Shown here piece after piece: positions 1 through 11,529 of a DNA stretch of 64,000 nucleotides. Source of the DNA: Bradyrhizobium sp. ORS 285 (lineage in GTDB: Bacteria; Pseudomonadota; Alphaproteobacteria; Rhizobiales; Xanthobacteraceae); assembly GCF_900176205.1 (NCBI RefSeq), contig NZ_LT859959.1, positions 4,609,001 to 4,673,000 of the forward strand, read 5' to 3'. The translations under genes and the position numbers were made by a program. The notes under the pieces were generated by a model. The model was not told the origin of the DNA, made no database searches, and was given only the letters and a program-made list of their open reading frames with translations. The stretch's first letter is position 1, and every line of letters begins with the position of its first letter.

Positions 1-147
1 AAGGAGGAGATCGTGATCGCCGATGTGGCGCTCGGCGAAGCCCGCCGCGCCCGCAACTGGAACGCCTTCAACCAAGTCCTGCGCGACCGCCGCTCCGACG
101 TCTACGACGAGATGCTCGGCAGCGAGGTCAAGCGCGGCTGGTACTGA
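1..147 (+). CDS. nitrilase/carbon-nitrogen hydrolase family protein, C-terminal fragment
   Basis: Only the last 48 codons are inside the window; frame 1 runs open from base 1 to a TGA at 145-147. The tail contains EEIVIADVALGEARRARN followed by a run rich in D/R (LRDRRSDVYDEM). This is the usual end of nitrilase-superfamily amidohydrolases, in which an EI(V/I)-A-D strand precedes an arginine-rich helix and an RRPDLY-like tail. The Glu-Lys-Cys catalytic residues lie upstream and cannot be checked. It ends 42 bp before a periplasmic binding protein gene on the same strand, so it is probably co-transcribed with the ABC transporter. Such a hydrolase could act on the imported amide, nitrile or carbamoyl compound; that link is inference. 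Confidence 0.6.
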   Translation, partial: KEEIVIADVALGEARRARNWNAFNQVLRDRRSDVYDEMLGSEVKRGWY

Positions 148-189
148 CAATTTCGCCTTTCTGTTTCGACCATTCACGGAGGACCATCG

Positions 190-1350
190 ATGACATCCCG
201 TTTGCTCACCACCTCACTGGCGCTCGCCCTTGCGGCGACCGCACTTTCGTCAGCCTTTGCCGCCGATCCGATCAAGATCGGCGTTCCCGTCGGCCTGTCC
301 GGCGCCAACTCCGTCGTCGCGCCCTCGGTGGTGCAATCGGCCGAACTCGCGGTTGAGGAGATCAACGCCAAGGGTGGCGTGCTCGGCCGCAAGCTGGAGC
401 TCGAGGTCGCCGATGACGCCTCGGGTGCCGCCGGCGCGCAGAAGGCGTTCGACGCCCTGATCTTCCAGAAGAAGGTCAACGTGCTGATATCGATGGAGAC
501 CAGCGCGGCGCGCAACGCCGGCCTGCCGATCGTCGCCCGCGGCAAGACGCCCTACATCTACACCTCGTTCTACGAGGGCAAGTCCTGCAGCCCCTATCTC
601 TACGTCAACGCCTGGGTGCCGGACCAGCAGGTGCCGCCGATCGTCGACTACTTCAACAAGGAGAAGAAGGCGAAGAACTACTTCCTGATCGGCTCCGACT
701 ACGCCTTCGGCCGCGGCATGCTCGCGTTCACGAAGATGTATATCGAGAAGACCGGTGGGAAGGTCGTCGGCGAGGAGTACCTGCCGATGGACGGCTCCGA
801 CTGGACCTCGATCATCTCCAAGCTCAAGGCCTCCGGCGCCGACGCGCTGATCACTTCCACCGCGGGCGGCGCGCCGAACGTCACCCTGACCAAGCAGCTG
901 CGGGCCGCCGGCGTGAACCTGCCCTACGGCAACCTCGCCGTCGACGAAGGCACCGCCAAGGGCATGGGCGCTGACGCGGCTGGCATCTATCTGTCCGCCT
1001 CGTACGTGACCGGCATCGATACGCCGGCCAACAAGACCTTCCTGGCCTCGATGGCCAAGAAGTTCGGCGGCGAACTGAAGACCCCGAACGATCTCTCGGT
1101 CCCGCAGTATGAGGCCGTCTACGCCTACAAGGCCGCGGTCGAGAAGGCTGGCAGCACAGACCAGGACAAGGTGCTCAAGGCGCTCGCCGAGGTCTCGGTC
1201 GATGGCCCGCGCGGCACGATCAAGATGGACAAGCAGCGCCACGCGCCGCTGACGATGTATCTCGGCCAGGTCCAGCCCGACGGCAGCGTCAAGGTGATCC
1301 AGAGCTTCAAGGACGTCGATCCCGGCGCGCAGTGCCCGGGCAAATCGTGA
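190..1350 (+). CDS. ABC transporter substrate-binding protein (branched-chain amino acid/urea/amide type)
   Basis: 386-residue periplasmic binding protein of the LivJ/LivK-like class (peripla_BP_6). Residues 1-24 form a signal peptide ending AFA before ADPIKIG; the mature protein begins with the typical IKIGVPVGLSG strand, followed by VEEINAKGGVLGRKLELEVADD, which is a family hallmark. The ATG at 190 follows a purine-rich stretch (ACGGAGGA, about 177-184). It is the first transporter gene of a five-gene run with the hydrolase upstream and permease and ATPase genes downstream. Class is clear. The ligand is not: the family binds branched amino acids, urea, short amides and aromatic acids, and the neighbouring nitrilase-type enzyme favours an amide-like ligand. 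Confidence 0.88.
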   Translation: MTSRLLTTSLALALAATALSSAFAADPIKIGVPVGLSGANSVVAPSVVQSAELAVEEINAKGGVLGRKLELEVADDASGAAGAQKAFDALIFQKKVNVLISMETSAARNAGLPIVARGKTPYIYTSFYEGKSCSPYLYVNAWVPDQQVPPIVDYFNKEKKAKNYFLIGSDYAFGRGMLAFTKMYIEKTGGKVVGEEYLPMDGSDWTSIISKLKASGADALITSTAGGAPNVTLTKQLRAAGVNLPYGNLAVDEGTAKGMGADAAGIYLSASYVTGIDTPANKTFLASMAKKFGGELKTPNDLSVPQYEAVYAYKAAVEKAGSTDQDKVLKALAEVSVDGPRGTIKMDKQRHAPLTMYLGQVQPDGSVKVIQSFKDVDPGAQCPGKS

Positions 1351-1425
1351 AACAGCACGCCTGATCGCGTATGATCCCGCGGGGCGGACGACAGCCCGCC
1401 CCGCTTCTCTCAAGTGGAAGTGACC

Positions 1426-2262
1426 ATGCTGACCGTCGCCCTCGATGCCGTCACGACGGCCGCCATGCTCTTCATCATCGCCGCCGGTCTCCTGATCGTA
1501 TTCGGCGTGATGAAGATCATCAACTTCGCCCACGCCGCCTTCCTCACCGTCGGCGCCTACTCGGCCCTCGTCGGCGCGCAACTGGGCCTGCCTTGGTTCC
1601 TGGTTCTGCCGCTGGCCTTCATCGCCGGCGCCATCTGTGGCGGCGTCACCGAGATCATCATCGTTCGCCGTCTCTACAAGCGTCCGCTCGATGCGATCCT
1701 CGCCACCTGGGGCCTCGGCATCGTGCTGGGACAGCTCATCACCCTCATGTTCGGCCGCGAGGTGCAGTTCGTGCAAGCGCCGATCTCGGGCACGGTGCAT
1801 CTGTTCGGCGCCGATTATTCCGCCTACCGGCTGGTCATGATCGTCGCGGCCATCGTCGTCGGTTTGCTCTTTACTGCCCTGCTCAACGGCACACGGTTGG
1901 GCCTATCGACTAAGGCCGTGATCATGAACGAGATGCTGGCGCAGGGGCTCGGCGTCGACTCCTCGCGCGTCCGGCTCATTACTTTCGCGCTCGGCAGTGG
2001 CCTCGCCGCGCTGTCCGGCGCGCTGATCACGCCGCTGTCGAGCGTCGATCCAAACATGGGCGTGCCCTGGTTGATCGGCGCGTTTATGCTAGTGATGGTG
2101 TCCGGCGGCTCGCTGCTGGCGTTGGCCGGTTCCTGCGCCGTGCTGGGCACCCTGCAGGTTCTCGTCTCCACTTTCGTCAACCCGATCCTGGGTGGCCTGA
2201 CCATCGCGATCTGCGCCGCCATTGTGCTGCGGATCCGGCCGGAGGGTTTTGCCCGTGCCTGA
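1426..2262 (+). CDS. ABC transporter permease, LivH type
   Basis: 278-residue inner-membrane permease of the branched-chain amino acid/urea family, almost entirely hydrophobic. Near the N terminus it has the family signature INFAHAAFLTVGAY, and in the second half the cytoplasmic coupling loop GLGVDSSRVRLITFALGSG. I start it at the ATG at 1426, which has GTGGAAG just upstream; an in-frame GTG at 1414 would add four residues and has poorer ribosome-binding context. Its stop overlaps the probable GTG start (2255) of the next gene by 8 bp, so the two are translationally coupled. Pairs with the permease half of the downstream fusion protein to form the membrane channel. Confidence 0.85.
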   Translation: MLTVALDAVTTAAMLFIIAAGLLIVFGVMKIINFAHAAFLTVGAYSALVGAQLGLPWFLVLPLAFIAGAICGGVTEIIIVRRLYKRPLDAILATWGLGIVLGQLITLMFGREVQFVQAPISGTVHLFGADYSAYRLVMIVAAIVVGLLFTALLNGTRLGLSTKAVIMNEMLAQGLGVDSSRVRLITFALGSGLAALSGALITPLSSVDPNMGVPWLIGAFMLVMVSGGSLLALAGSCAVLGTLQVLVSTFVNPILGGLTIAICAAIVLRIRPEGFARA

Positions 2263-4069
2263 CGCGCGCCCCCTCGCCTCTCCTGCAATGTCCCCAACGA
2301 AGCGCGCCATGCCGCGCCTGATCGTCCCCGCGTTGCTGGTGTCGCTTGCCGCCGGTGTGATCATCGTGGCGCCGCTGCTGCTCGATACCTACCTCGTGAA
2401 CATCCTTGTGCGCGCCTGCTTCGTCGCGATCGCGGCGATCACCGTCGACATCATGTGGGGTTATTGCGGCACGCTGACCTTCGGCCAGTCCGCCTTCTTC
2501 GGCATCGGCGCCTACGCGCTCGCGATCATGTTCACCGAATATGGTTTCGGCACGTGGCAGATCTTCGCGGCGATCGGCGTCGCGGTCGCCGTTGCGGGCG
2601 CGGTCGCCGCCTTCACCGGCTGGCTGTCGTTCTACCCCGGCTCGACACCGCTCTACGCCTCGGTGATCTCGCTGGTCGTGCCGATCGTGCTGGTGCAGAT
2701 CCTCTACTCCGGCGGCACGTTCACCGGTTCGTCGAGCGGCCTCGTCGGCTTCGAGAGTTTTGATCTGGAGATCGAGACCTGGCTGCGCCTCGCCGGACTT
2801 GGCCTGCTCGCAACCGCGGTGCTCGCCCTGGTCGTCATGCGCAGCGACACCGGACGTCTGCTGTCGGCGCTGCGCGACAACGACTCGCGCTGCACCTATC
2901 TCGGCATCGACACCTCGCGCCTGCGCATCGTCGTGCTGGTGCTGTCCGCGATCGTCTCCGCGCTGGCCGGCTTCTTCTATGCCGGCTTCGGCGCAGTCGC
3001 CGCGCCGGAAAATGCCAGCTTCACCTTCGGCACCAACCTCGTGATCATGGTCGCGCTCGGCGGCCGCGGCACCGTGATCGGCCCTGTCATCGGCGCGCTG
3101 TGCATCGAGGTCGCCAGTGCCTATCTCGCCAACAGCCTGCCTTACGTCTGGGAGCTGATCGTCGGGCTGGCGCTGATCGTGGTGATCCTCGTGTTTCCCG
3201 ATGGCTTGCTCGGCGCAGTGATGCGTCTGGTCAAGCGCGGGCGTTCGGCAGGCGCCGCGACAATTCTGCAGCCCGCCGCAGCCGCCACCGCTGTCAGCGA
3301 TCCCGATGCCGTCGCGATCGAAGTGCGCACGCTCGGCAAGCATTACGGCAGTCTCGCCGTGCTGGATGGTGTGCAGTTCACGGCCTATCGCGGCGAACTG
3401 CTGAGCTTGGTCGGTCCCAACGGCGCCGGCAAGACCACCCTGATCCGCTGCCTGTCCGATGGACGGGAACGCTCGACCGGCGAGGTCGCCATCGCCGGCC
3501 ACGACATTGCCAAGCTGCCGCCGGATCGCGTCGTGCGTTTCGGCCTGGGGCGCAAGTTCCAGACGGCGTCGGTGTTCGAAACGCTGACCGTCGCCGAATG
3601 CTTGCGCGTGGCGCGGACGCATGCCGATCCGCCCGCCCTCACGTCGCGCTCGGATACCTTGGCGCTGCCGCCCGCGGCGATGTCGGTCGTCGAACGCTCC
3701 GGGCTCGGCGAACGGCTCGACGAAGAGGCGCGCAATCTCAGCCACGGGCTGAAGCAGGCGCTCGAGCTCGCGATGGTGCTCTCGCTCGAGCCGGACGTGC
3801 TGCTGCTCGACGAGCCCACCGCGGGCCTCACCCGCGCCGAGCGGCAGGGCTTTGCCGACATCCTCACCACCCTCGCGCGCCGCGACCGGCTCTGCATTCT
3901 CCTGGTCGAGCATGATCTCGACTTCGTCCGCGAGATCTCCTCGCGCATCATCGTCCTGCACCAGGGCCGCCTCGCGCTCGACGGGTCGGTCGACGAGGTC
4001 GTCAACAGCGAGCTCGTCCGCGAGATCTATACGGGTCAGCACGTGGCGCATGCGGAGGTGCCGGCATGA
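2255..4069 (+). CDS. ABC transporter fused permease (LivM type) and ATP-binding protein (LivG/UrtD type)
   Basis: One 604-residue frame holds two proteins that are usually separate. Residues 1-325 are a LivM-type permease (signature GYCGTLTFGQSAFFGIGAYA, coupling loop near LGIDTSRLRIVVLVLS). About 326-355 is an Ala-rich linker. Residues 356-604 are an ABC ATPase: Walker A GPNGAGKTT at 387-395, signature LSHGLKQ near 495, Walker B VLLLDEPTAGL near 515, H-loop VEHD. The LSHG signature resembles UrtD more than LivG. A GTG at 2255 with GGAGGG upstream overlaps the preceding stop; ATGs at 2288 and 2309 are alternatives. The stop overlaps the next ATG (ATGA at 4066-4069). The fusion fixes permease to ATPase one-to-one, so the other ATPase must pair with the LivH-type permease side. 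Confidence 0.88.
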   Translation: MPDARPLASPAMSPTKRAMPRLIVPALLVSLAAGVIIVAPLLLDTYLVNILVRACFVAIAAITVDIMWGYCGTLTFGQSAFFGIGAYALAIMFTEYGFGTWQIFAAIGVAVAVAGAVAAFTGWLSFYPGSTPLYASVISLVVPIVLVQILYSGGTFTGSSSGLVGFESFDLEIETWLRLAGLGLLATAVLALVVMRSDTGRLLSALRDNDSRCTYLGIDTSRLRIVVLVLSAIVSALAGFFYAGFGAVAAPENASFTFGTNLVIMVALGGRGTVIGPVIGALCIEVASAYLANSLPYVWELIVGLALIVVILVFPDGLLGAVMRLVKRGRSAGAATILQPAAAATAVSDPDAVAIEVRTLGKHYGSLAVLDGVQFTAYRGELLSLVGPNGAGKTTLIRCLSDGRERSTGEVAIAGHDIAKLPPDRVVRFGLGRKFQTASVFETLTVAECLRVARTHADPPALTSRSDTLALPPAAMSVVERSGLGERLDEEARNLSHGLKQALELAMVLSLEPDVLLLDEPTAGLTRAERQGFADILTTLARRDRLCILLVEHDLDFVREISSRIIVLHQGRLALDGSVDEVVNSELVREIYTGQHVAHAEVPA

Positions 4070-4763
4070 GCACGACGCTCGAAGTCAAAGAACTCGCGAG
4101 CGGCTATGGCTCCTCGGAGGTGATCAGCAATGTCGGCTTTGCGCTGGCAAGGGCCGAGACGCTGGCGATCGTCGGCAAGAACGGCATGGGCAAGACCTCG
4201 CTGCTGAAGGCCATTCTCGGCTTCCTGCCGGCATGGCGCGGCAGCGTCACGCTCGCGGGCAAGGATGTCACGCGGATCGCGCCGCATCTGAAGCGCAAGA
4301 TGGGGCTGGTCTATGTGCCGCAGGAGCATGCGCTGTTCCAGGACCTGTCGGTGCGCGACAATCTCAGACTCGGCCTGCTCTCGGACAAGGACATCGACGC
4401 ATTGTTCGAGCAGGTCGGCGGCTGGTTTCCGGTGTTGACAAAACGGCTTGGCCAGCGCGCGGGAACGCTGTCCGGCGGCGAGCAGAAGATGCTGATCGTG
4501 GCGCGGGCCTTGATGGCCAAGCCGGACGTGCTGCTGCTCGACGAGGTCACCGAAGGCCTGCAGCCCTCCGTCGTTGACCGCCTGTCCGAGGTGCTGGTGC
4601 GAGTCCGCCGCGAGATCGGCACCTCCATGATCGTCGTGGAGCAGCATCTGCCTTTTGCACTCTCGATCAGCGACCGCTACCTCGTGTTCAAGCGCGGCGA
4701 GATCGTCGATGCCGGCGCCGTCGATGCCGGTGCAGCCGCGCGGATCGACGAGCACATGCGCAT

Positions 4764-4767
<4 letters not shown>
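4066..4767 (+). CDS. ABC transporter ATP-binding protein, LivF/UrtE type
   Basis: 233-residue ABC ATPase. Walker A is GKNGMGKTS at 37-45, the Q-loop region is VPQEHALFQDLSV, the signature is LSGGEQKM near 135, and Walker B LLLDEVTEGLQPS lies near 156-168; the EVTEGL form is typical of LivF-like subunits. It starts with an ATGA overlap on the fused permease-ATPase and completes the transporter: one binding protein, two permease domains and two ATPase domains. It ends with TAG at 4765-4767, sharing the tetranucleotide CTAG with the stop of the convergent RND gene, so the two transcripts run into each other with no intergenic space. Confidence 0.88.
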
Positions 4768-7886
<3,119 letters not shown>

Positions 7887-7925
7887 TCAGATCGGAGCTT
7901 TCAGCAGGGCAGGAAGAGAACCACG

Positions 7926-9176
7926 TCAGCTGCCGGAGGCAGCGCGATCGATGAACAGGCTGCCCTTGGTCACGATCTGCTCGCCCGCGTTCAGGTTGCT
8001 TTCGACCGCGACCTGATCGCCGTTGATCAACCCGGTCTTGATCTTGCGCAGCTCGATCGACTTGTCGGGACGCGCGACCCAGACGCGGACCTGATTACCT
8101 TCGTAGATCAGGGCCTGCCGCGGCACGGCGACGGCGGGCTGCTCACCCGGCGAATAGATCGTCACGTTGGCGAACATCTCGGGCTTGAGAAGGCCGTCCT
8201 TGTTGTCGATGGTCGCGCGGACCAGCAGCCGGCGCGTCGCCGGGTCGATCGAGGCGGCCACGTAGTTGATGCTCGCCTTCAGCGGACGGCCCGGCAGGGC
8301 GAGCACGTTGACGAGGATCTCCTCGCCGACATTCACAAGCGCCGCATCGCTCTCGCGCACGAAGGCGGTAAGCCAGACGGTCGAGAGATCGCCGATCACG
8401 AAGACGGGATCGCTCGCACCGGAGTTCACGTACTGGCCGGGGCCGACCTTGCGCTGCACGACCGTGCCGCCGATCGGCGCGTAGATCGTGATCTCGCGGT
8501 CGATCACGCCCTTGCTCTGGAAATTGCCGATCGCGGCATCGGTGAAACCGAGGATCCGCAGCTTGTTGCGCGCGGCCTCCAGCGCCGTCTGCGAAGACCG
8601 CATGTCGTTCTGGGCCTGAACGGAGGTCGCCTCCGCCTGCTGGAAATCCTTCAGCGGGATCGCCCGGCCTTCGAACAGATCCTTGGCACGCTTGTACTGG
8701 ATGTCGGCGAGGTCCAGCGCCGACTTCGCCTTGTTCATCGAGGTGATGGCGGTGATGAAATCATTCTGGGCCTGCACCGTGTCGGCGGCCTCGATCACGA
8801 ACAAAGGCTGACCCTGGCGGACGGTCTCGCCCGGGCGCGCCAGCAGCTTGGTCACACGGCCGGCATAGGGCGAGAACACCGGCGTCGAGCGATCCTCGTC
8901 GACAGCCACCTTGCCCTCGGTGATGTGCTCGGCGCGGAAGATTTTTTCGCATACCGGCTCGATCGTCAGGGTCGCCCATTCCGCGGCCGAGGGCGTGAAG
9001 GTCGTGCCATTGCGCTTCGACTGGCTGGACAGCTCGATGTTGTCTTTGGACGCCGTCGAGGATCCCAGCTGGGTGTAGCCGTAGGCGCCTGCGCCGGCGA
9101 TCGCCAGCACGGCCAAACCCATCACCAGCCGCTTGGTGCTGATCATCTGCGGAAGTGAGTTCGTGTCAGGCGCCAT
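7926..9176 (-). CDS. efflux RND transporter periplasmic adaptor (CzcB/CusB-type membrane fusion protein)
   Basis: 416-residue adaptor. An N-terminal hydrophobic anchor lies about residues 15-35 (KRLVMGLAVLAIAGAGAYGY). It is followed by the barrel-sandwich hybrid half-motif PVFSPYAGRVTKLLARPGETV, a coiled-coil hairpin, the second lipoyl half IYAPIGGTVVQRKVGPGQYV, and a beta-barrel domain. It bridges the RND pump encoded 39 bp downstream to an outer-membrane channel that is not encoded here. No His- or Met-rich N-terminal metal-binding stretch is evident, unlike many CzcB or CusB proteins. Start ATG at 9176; an internal ATG begins MISTKRL and would leave a shorter cytoplasmic tail. The promoter is probably in the AT-richer DNA at about 9240-9360. 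Confidence 0.85.
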   Translation of the reverse strand: MAPDTNSLPQMISTKRLVMGLAVLAIAGAGAYGYTQLGSSTASKDNIELSSQSKRNGTTFTPSAAEWATLTIEPVCEKIFRAEHITEGKVAVDEDRSTPVFSPYAGRVTKLLARPGETVRQGQPLFVIEAADTVQAQNDFITAITSMNKAKSALDLADIQYKRAKDLFEGRAIPLKDFQQAEATSVQAQNDMRSSQTALEAARNKLRILGFTDAAIGNFQSKGVIDREITIYAPIGGTVVQRKVGPGQYVNSGASDPVFVIGDLSTVWLTAFVRESDAALVNVGEEILVNVLALPGRPLKASINYVAASIDPATRRLLVRATIDNKDGLLKPEMFANVTIYSPGEQPAVAVPRQALIYEGNQVRVWVARPDKSIELRKIKTGLINGDQVAVESNLNAGEQIVTKGSLFIDRAASGS

Positions 9177-9620
9177 GGCTGTTTATGACTGGCTCGTTTG
9201 ATCCGTCGACGATTCCGGCATTGGCGGGCTCATCGCTGCGCTAATAGTGCGGAACTGGAGCTTTAAACAACCTAAAAATCGCCAAAGTCGCCTCTGTCTT
9301 GCTTTAAAAATTTGAAAGTTCAACGACAGCCGTTCAGCTTGCATTCAGCTCATTTTCGGCAATCGTCATTTTCTTCGGTGCCGCACCATGACGTCATGCT
9401 GCCGTAATGAATCGCCGGGACGATGTAGCGGCCTCAACGGCCAACCTGCGCGGGTATGCATCTGTTCCAGCCCACTATGTTCCATATCTGCGCTGTAGAT
9501 CCGACTGGCCATTGAGCCTTGAGACATGCCTGGTCACCGCGGATCTTAGACATCACAGCCTGTGAGACGAACATAGGAAAGCTGCCTCGCGGCGCAGATG
9601 CGTCCGAGTTGTGCTGATCA
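9177..9620. other. non-coding leader of the RND operon
   Basis: No convincing gene. The part from about 9240 to 9370 is clearly AT-richer than the surroundings, with TTTAAA and AAATTTGAAA tracts, and is where the minus-strand RND operon promoter should lie. I could not fix a -35/-10 pair or an operator here. Short open frames in this stretch lack starts and family features. Confidence 0.5.
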
Positions 9621-9641
9621 TTTCACCCTCTCGTGAGGAGG

Positions 9642-9748
9642 GCGCAGGGAAGGCCAGGCGCCGACTGACGCCTGCGGCCCGCCTGCGAAAAAGAATGCAG
9701 GCGGCAGGTACCACAGGTGCAGCCGAGATCACCCGGCCTTCCCTGCGC
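9642..9748. repeat. nested inverted repeat (107 bp palindromic element)
   Basis: Outer arms GCGCAGGGAAGGCC (9642-9655) and GGCCTTCCCTGCGC (9735-9748) are perfect reverse complements over 14 bp. Inside, CCGCCTGC (9679-9686) and GCAGGCGG (9697-9704) form a second perfect 8 bp stem. The element would fold as a stem with a nested hairpin. It resembles dispersed elements that I recall from Bradyrhizobium genomes, where they often yield spurious small open frames; copy number needs a genome search. Confidence 0.7.
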
Positions 9749-10077
9749 GACGGTCTTAACGTTTATACGCAGTCTGCCTGGTGCGCCGGGCTTGTTGGCC
9801 ACCATTGCCCGCGCGGCGCGCAAGCGCCGTCGCGAACGTAGCACCAGCATCGGGGTGCCAGCACGCTGCGACTTCACGTCCGCACGTTGCCGTTCGTCCA
9901 CATGCCAAAGCACGCTGCGGCAACACCACGGCCATCGCTCCCCGCCCCGCGTGTCGTGACGATCGCGCGCTACGCCCCTTCTCGATGGGACGGGATGCGC
10001 GAGAATAGAACATGAATTCGGAAAAATGTAAAGCGTTTTTCTTTGGGGGGCGAACGGCGTTGCCAACCTCGGTTGAT
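9749..10077. other. non-coding stretch, nothing recognised
   Basis: GC-rich DNA following the nested palindrome. Short open frames on both strands have no ribosome-binding site, no family resemblance and arginine/cysteine-rich composition typical of chance frames. I see no RNA gene or terminator here. Confidence 0.5.
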
Positions 10078-10806
10078 CTACTTCTCATTGGCCAGTGACC
10101 TCACCTCGAGCTCGCGGCGGGCCACCGGCTCGTTGACGTAGCGCGCGATGGCCTGCGAGAGCAGCGTGGCGTCGATCAGATATTGCTGGGTCGGAATGGC
10201 GATGTGAGCGCCCATGAGGGCTTCGGATCGGCCGATCTGCTTGAGCGCGTCCACATATCTTGCGGGCGGGGTCACCGCGACGGCATCGGGTTGATGCAGC
10301 CGGATGCACAGGAAGGGATTGCGGTTCATTTCCGCCACCGCCAGATCCGCGATGTTGTCGAAGGCAACGACATAGGAGAAGCCGCGGCAGCCGAAGGTGA
10401 TCCCGGTCTCGTCGAATTGGATGAAGGTGCTCGGCAGCCAGCCGATCAGCACGGCGGCCAGCAGATAACAGCCGAAGATCAGCGAGGCGATCGACAGGCA
10501 GCGAAACACGATGCCGTAGGACCAGCCAAAAACGGTCAGGATGACGCCGAGCGCTGCTAGCCAGGCCCCGAGACCGCCGATCAGCACGCGCGACGGACGC
10601 ATGGGGACACCGCCAGTGATCATGACCCGCTCAGCCGTCGGTGCCGAGCGTCGTTTGCGGATGATGATGCTGGCGGCGAGCACGGCGCCCGATCCGAAGA
10701 ACGCGATGGTGACAATTCCGACATCCGGTTTCGACCGCAGCACGAGCACGCCGATGACGACGAACACCATGTTCAGGATGAAGAGAGAGCGATCGGATAA
10801 TTGCAT
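10078..10806 (-). CDS. hypothetical membrane protein with C-terminal PH-like region
   Basis: About 242 residues if started at the ATG at 10806 (MQLSDRSLFILN). The longer reading upstream runs through a REP repeat and is unlikely to be translated. Two short hydrophobic helices near the N terminus are followed by a basic loop (RKRRS), a second pair of hydrophobic segments in the middle, and a soluble C-terminal third beginning FDETGITFGCRGFSYVVAFDN. That pattern (beta strands ending in a W/F-x-x-I element) recalls bacterial PH-like or STM3941-type proteins, but I do not recognise a defined family. It stands alone between two repeat-rich gaps. Function unknown. Confidence 0.6.
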   Translation of the reverse strand: MQLSDRSLFILNMVFVVIGVLVLRSKPDVGIVTIAFFGSGAVLAASIIIRKRRSAPTAERVMITGGVPMRPSRVLIGGLGAWLAALGVILTVFGWSYGIVFRCLSIASLIFGCYLLAAVLIGWLPSTFIQFDETGITFGCRGFSYVVAFDNIADLAVAEMNRNPFLCIRLHQPDAVAVTPPARYVDALKQIGRSEALMGAHIAIPTQQYLIDATLLSQAIARYVNEPVARRELEVRSLANEK

Positions 10807-10902
10807 GGGGAGAGGCTTCGTGGCGTGTTGGACGACGAGAATTGATATCGTGGCGATGAAGGCCACAAGATGGCCCGTCTGCCGACTTGGAGCGGAGCAG
10901 CC

Positions 10903-10952
10903 GTAGGGTGGGCAAAGGCACGGCGCGCATGCGCGACGTGACGTGCCCACCG
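10903..10952 (+). repeat. REP repeat copy A
   Basis: Begins GTAGGGTGGGCAAAGGCACG and ends GTGCCCACCG, with a short palindromic centre (GCGCATGCGC). The 5' GGTGGGCA and 3' TGCCCACC are complementary, so each unit is an imperfect palindrome, while the GTAGGG-versus-CCG ends give it polarity. Paired in inverted orientation with copy B 80 bp to the right. Confidence 0.85.
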
Positions 10953-11031
10953 TTCTTGCTTGGCGATCGAGTTCTTGCTTGCGAGCCGGCGATCTCCCTC
11001 ACAGCGGCTACACGTCCATCGCGCCTGCGGC

Positions 11032-11082
11032 CGGTGGGCACGTCACGTCGCGCGAGGCGCGCCGTGCCTTTGCCCACCCTAC
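11032..11082 (-). repeat. REP repeat copy B
   Basis: Reverse-orientation copy: starts CGGTGGGCACGTCACG and ends TTTGCCCACCCTAC. Followed by GGTTCGATCCTACAAACTAACAA, which resembles the spacer found inside the two pairs flanking the RAYT gene. With copy A it forms one inverted pair (REPIN-like). Confidence 0.85.
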
Positions 11083-11399
11083 GAAGCGAGGTTCGATCCT
11101 ACAAACTAACAAGCCAGACTGTGGGCGTCGTACTTATCTCGTCACGTTGAAGGGATCGTGCAGCAGCACGCGCATTTTCCGCTGGGCCGTCCTCGAATGC
11201 AGATTGTCGAGCCTCAATCGTCGAGCACTCCAAACGGCTGCCGCCCGTCTCGATGGATCTTCGGTTTGCATTGGGGGTTGGGCCGGGGCTGGCCTGACCG
11301 CTACGGACCCGTAGGTGCCGGGGAGACTCTCCGACCGACAGCAGCCAGGGGGACGCACTCGGCAGCGGCGCGCGCTCCGGCCCATAACAGCTCTAAAAA

Positions 11400-11489
11400 T
11401 TGCGCAAATTGCGCAAATGTCGTTTGCATTCTGCGCATTTTGCGCTTATTTGACCAAAGCGCGCATCTTCTTCTCAAGAGATTGCGCAA
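11400..11489. promoter_or_regulatory. cluster of TGCGCA operator-like repeats upstream of the KdgT-family gene
   Basis: Two pairs of TGCGC elements, each pair spaced 9 bp start to start: TGCGCA at 11401 and 11410, then TGCGC at 11432 and 11441. The pairs are 31 bp apart, about three helical turns. A further TTGCGCAA lies at 11482-11489. TTGCGCAA is itself a palindrome and occurs intact at 11400-11407, 11409-11416 and 11482-11489. The block is AT-rich against a GC-rich background and sits 40-130 bp before the first gene of the sugar-acid operon, which ends with a DeoR-type regulator gene. A related TTGCGCA occurs at 11 bp spacing from nothing else but at 14811-14817, in front of that regulator. 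Operator function is inferred. Confidence 0.55.
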
Positions 11490-11529
11490 AATACGTAGAA
11501 TTTGACGTTGTCAGGGAAGGACGCGGGAC

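Noticed and set aside
9611..10066. Overlapping small open frames on both strands in the 9.6-10.1 kb gap
   Set aside because: They are read through the nested palindrome, lack ribosome-binding sites and show Arg/Cys-rich chance composition.
10807..10950. N-terminal extension of the membrane protein at 10078-10806
   Set aside because: The extra codons run through REP copy A, while the internal ATG at 10806 starts a normal hydrophobic helix.
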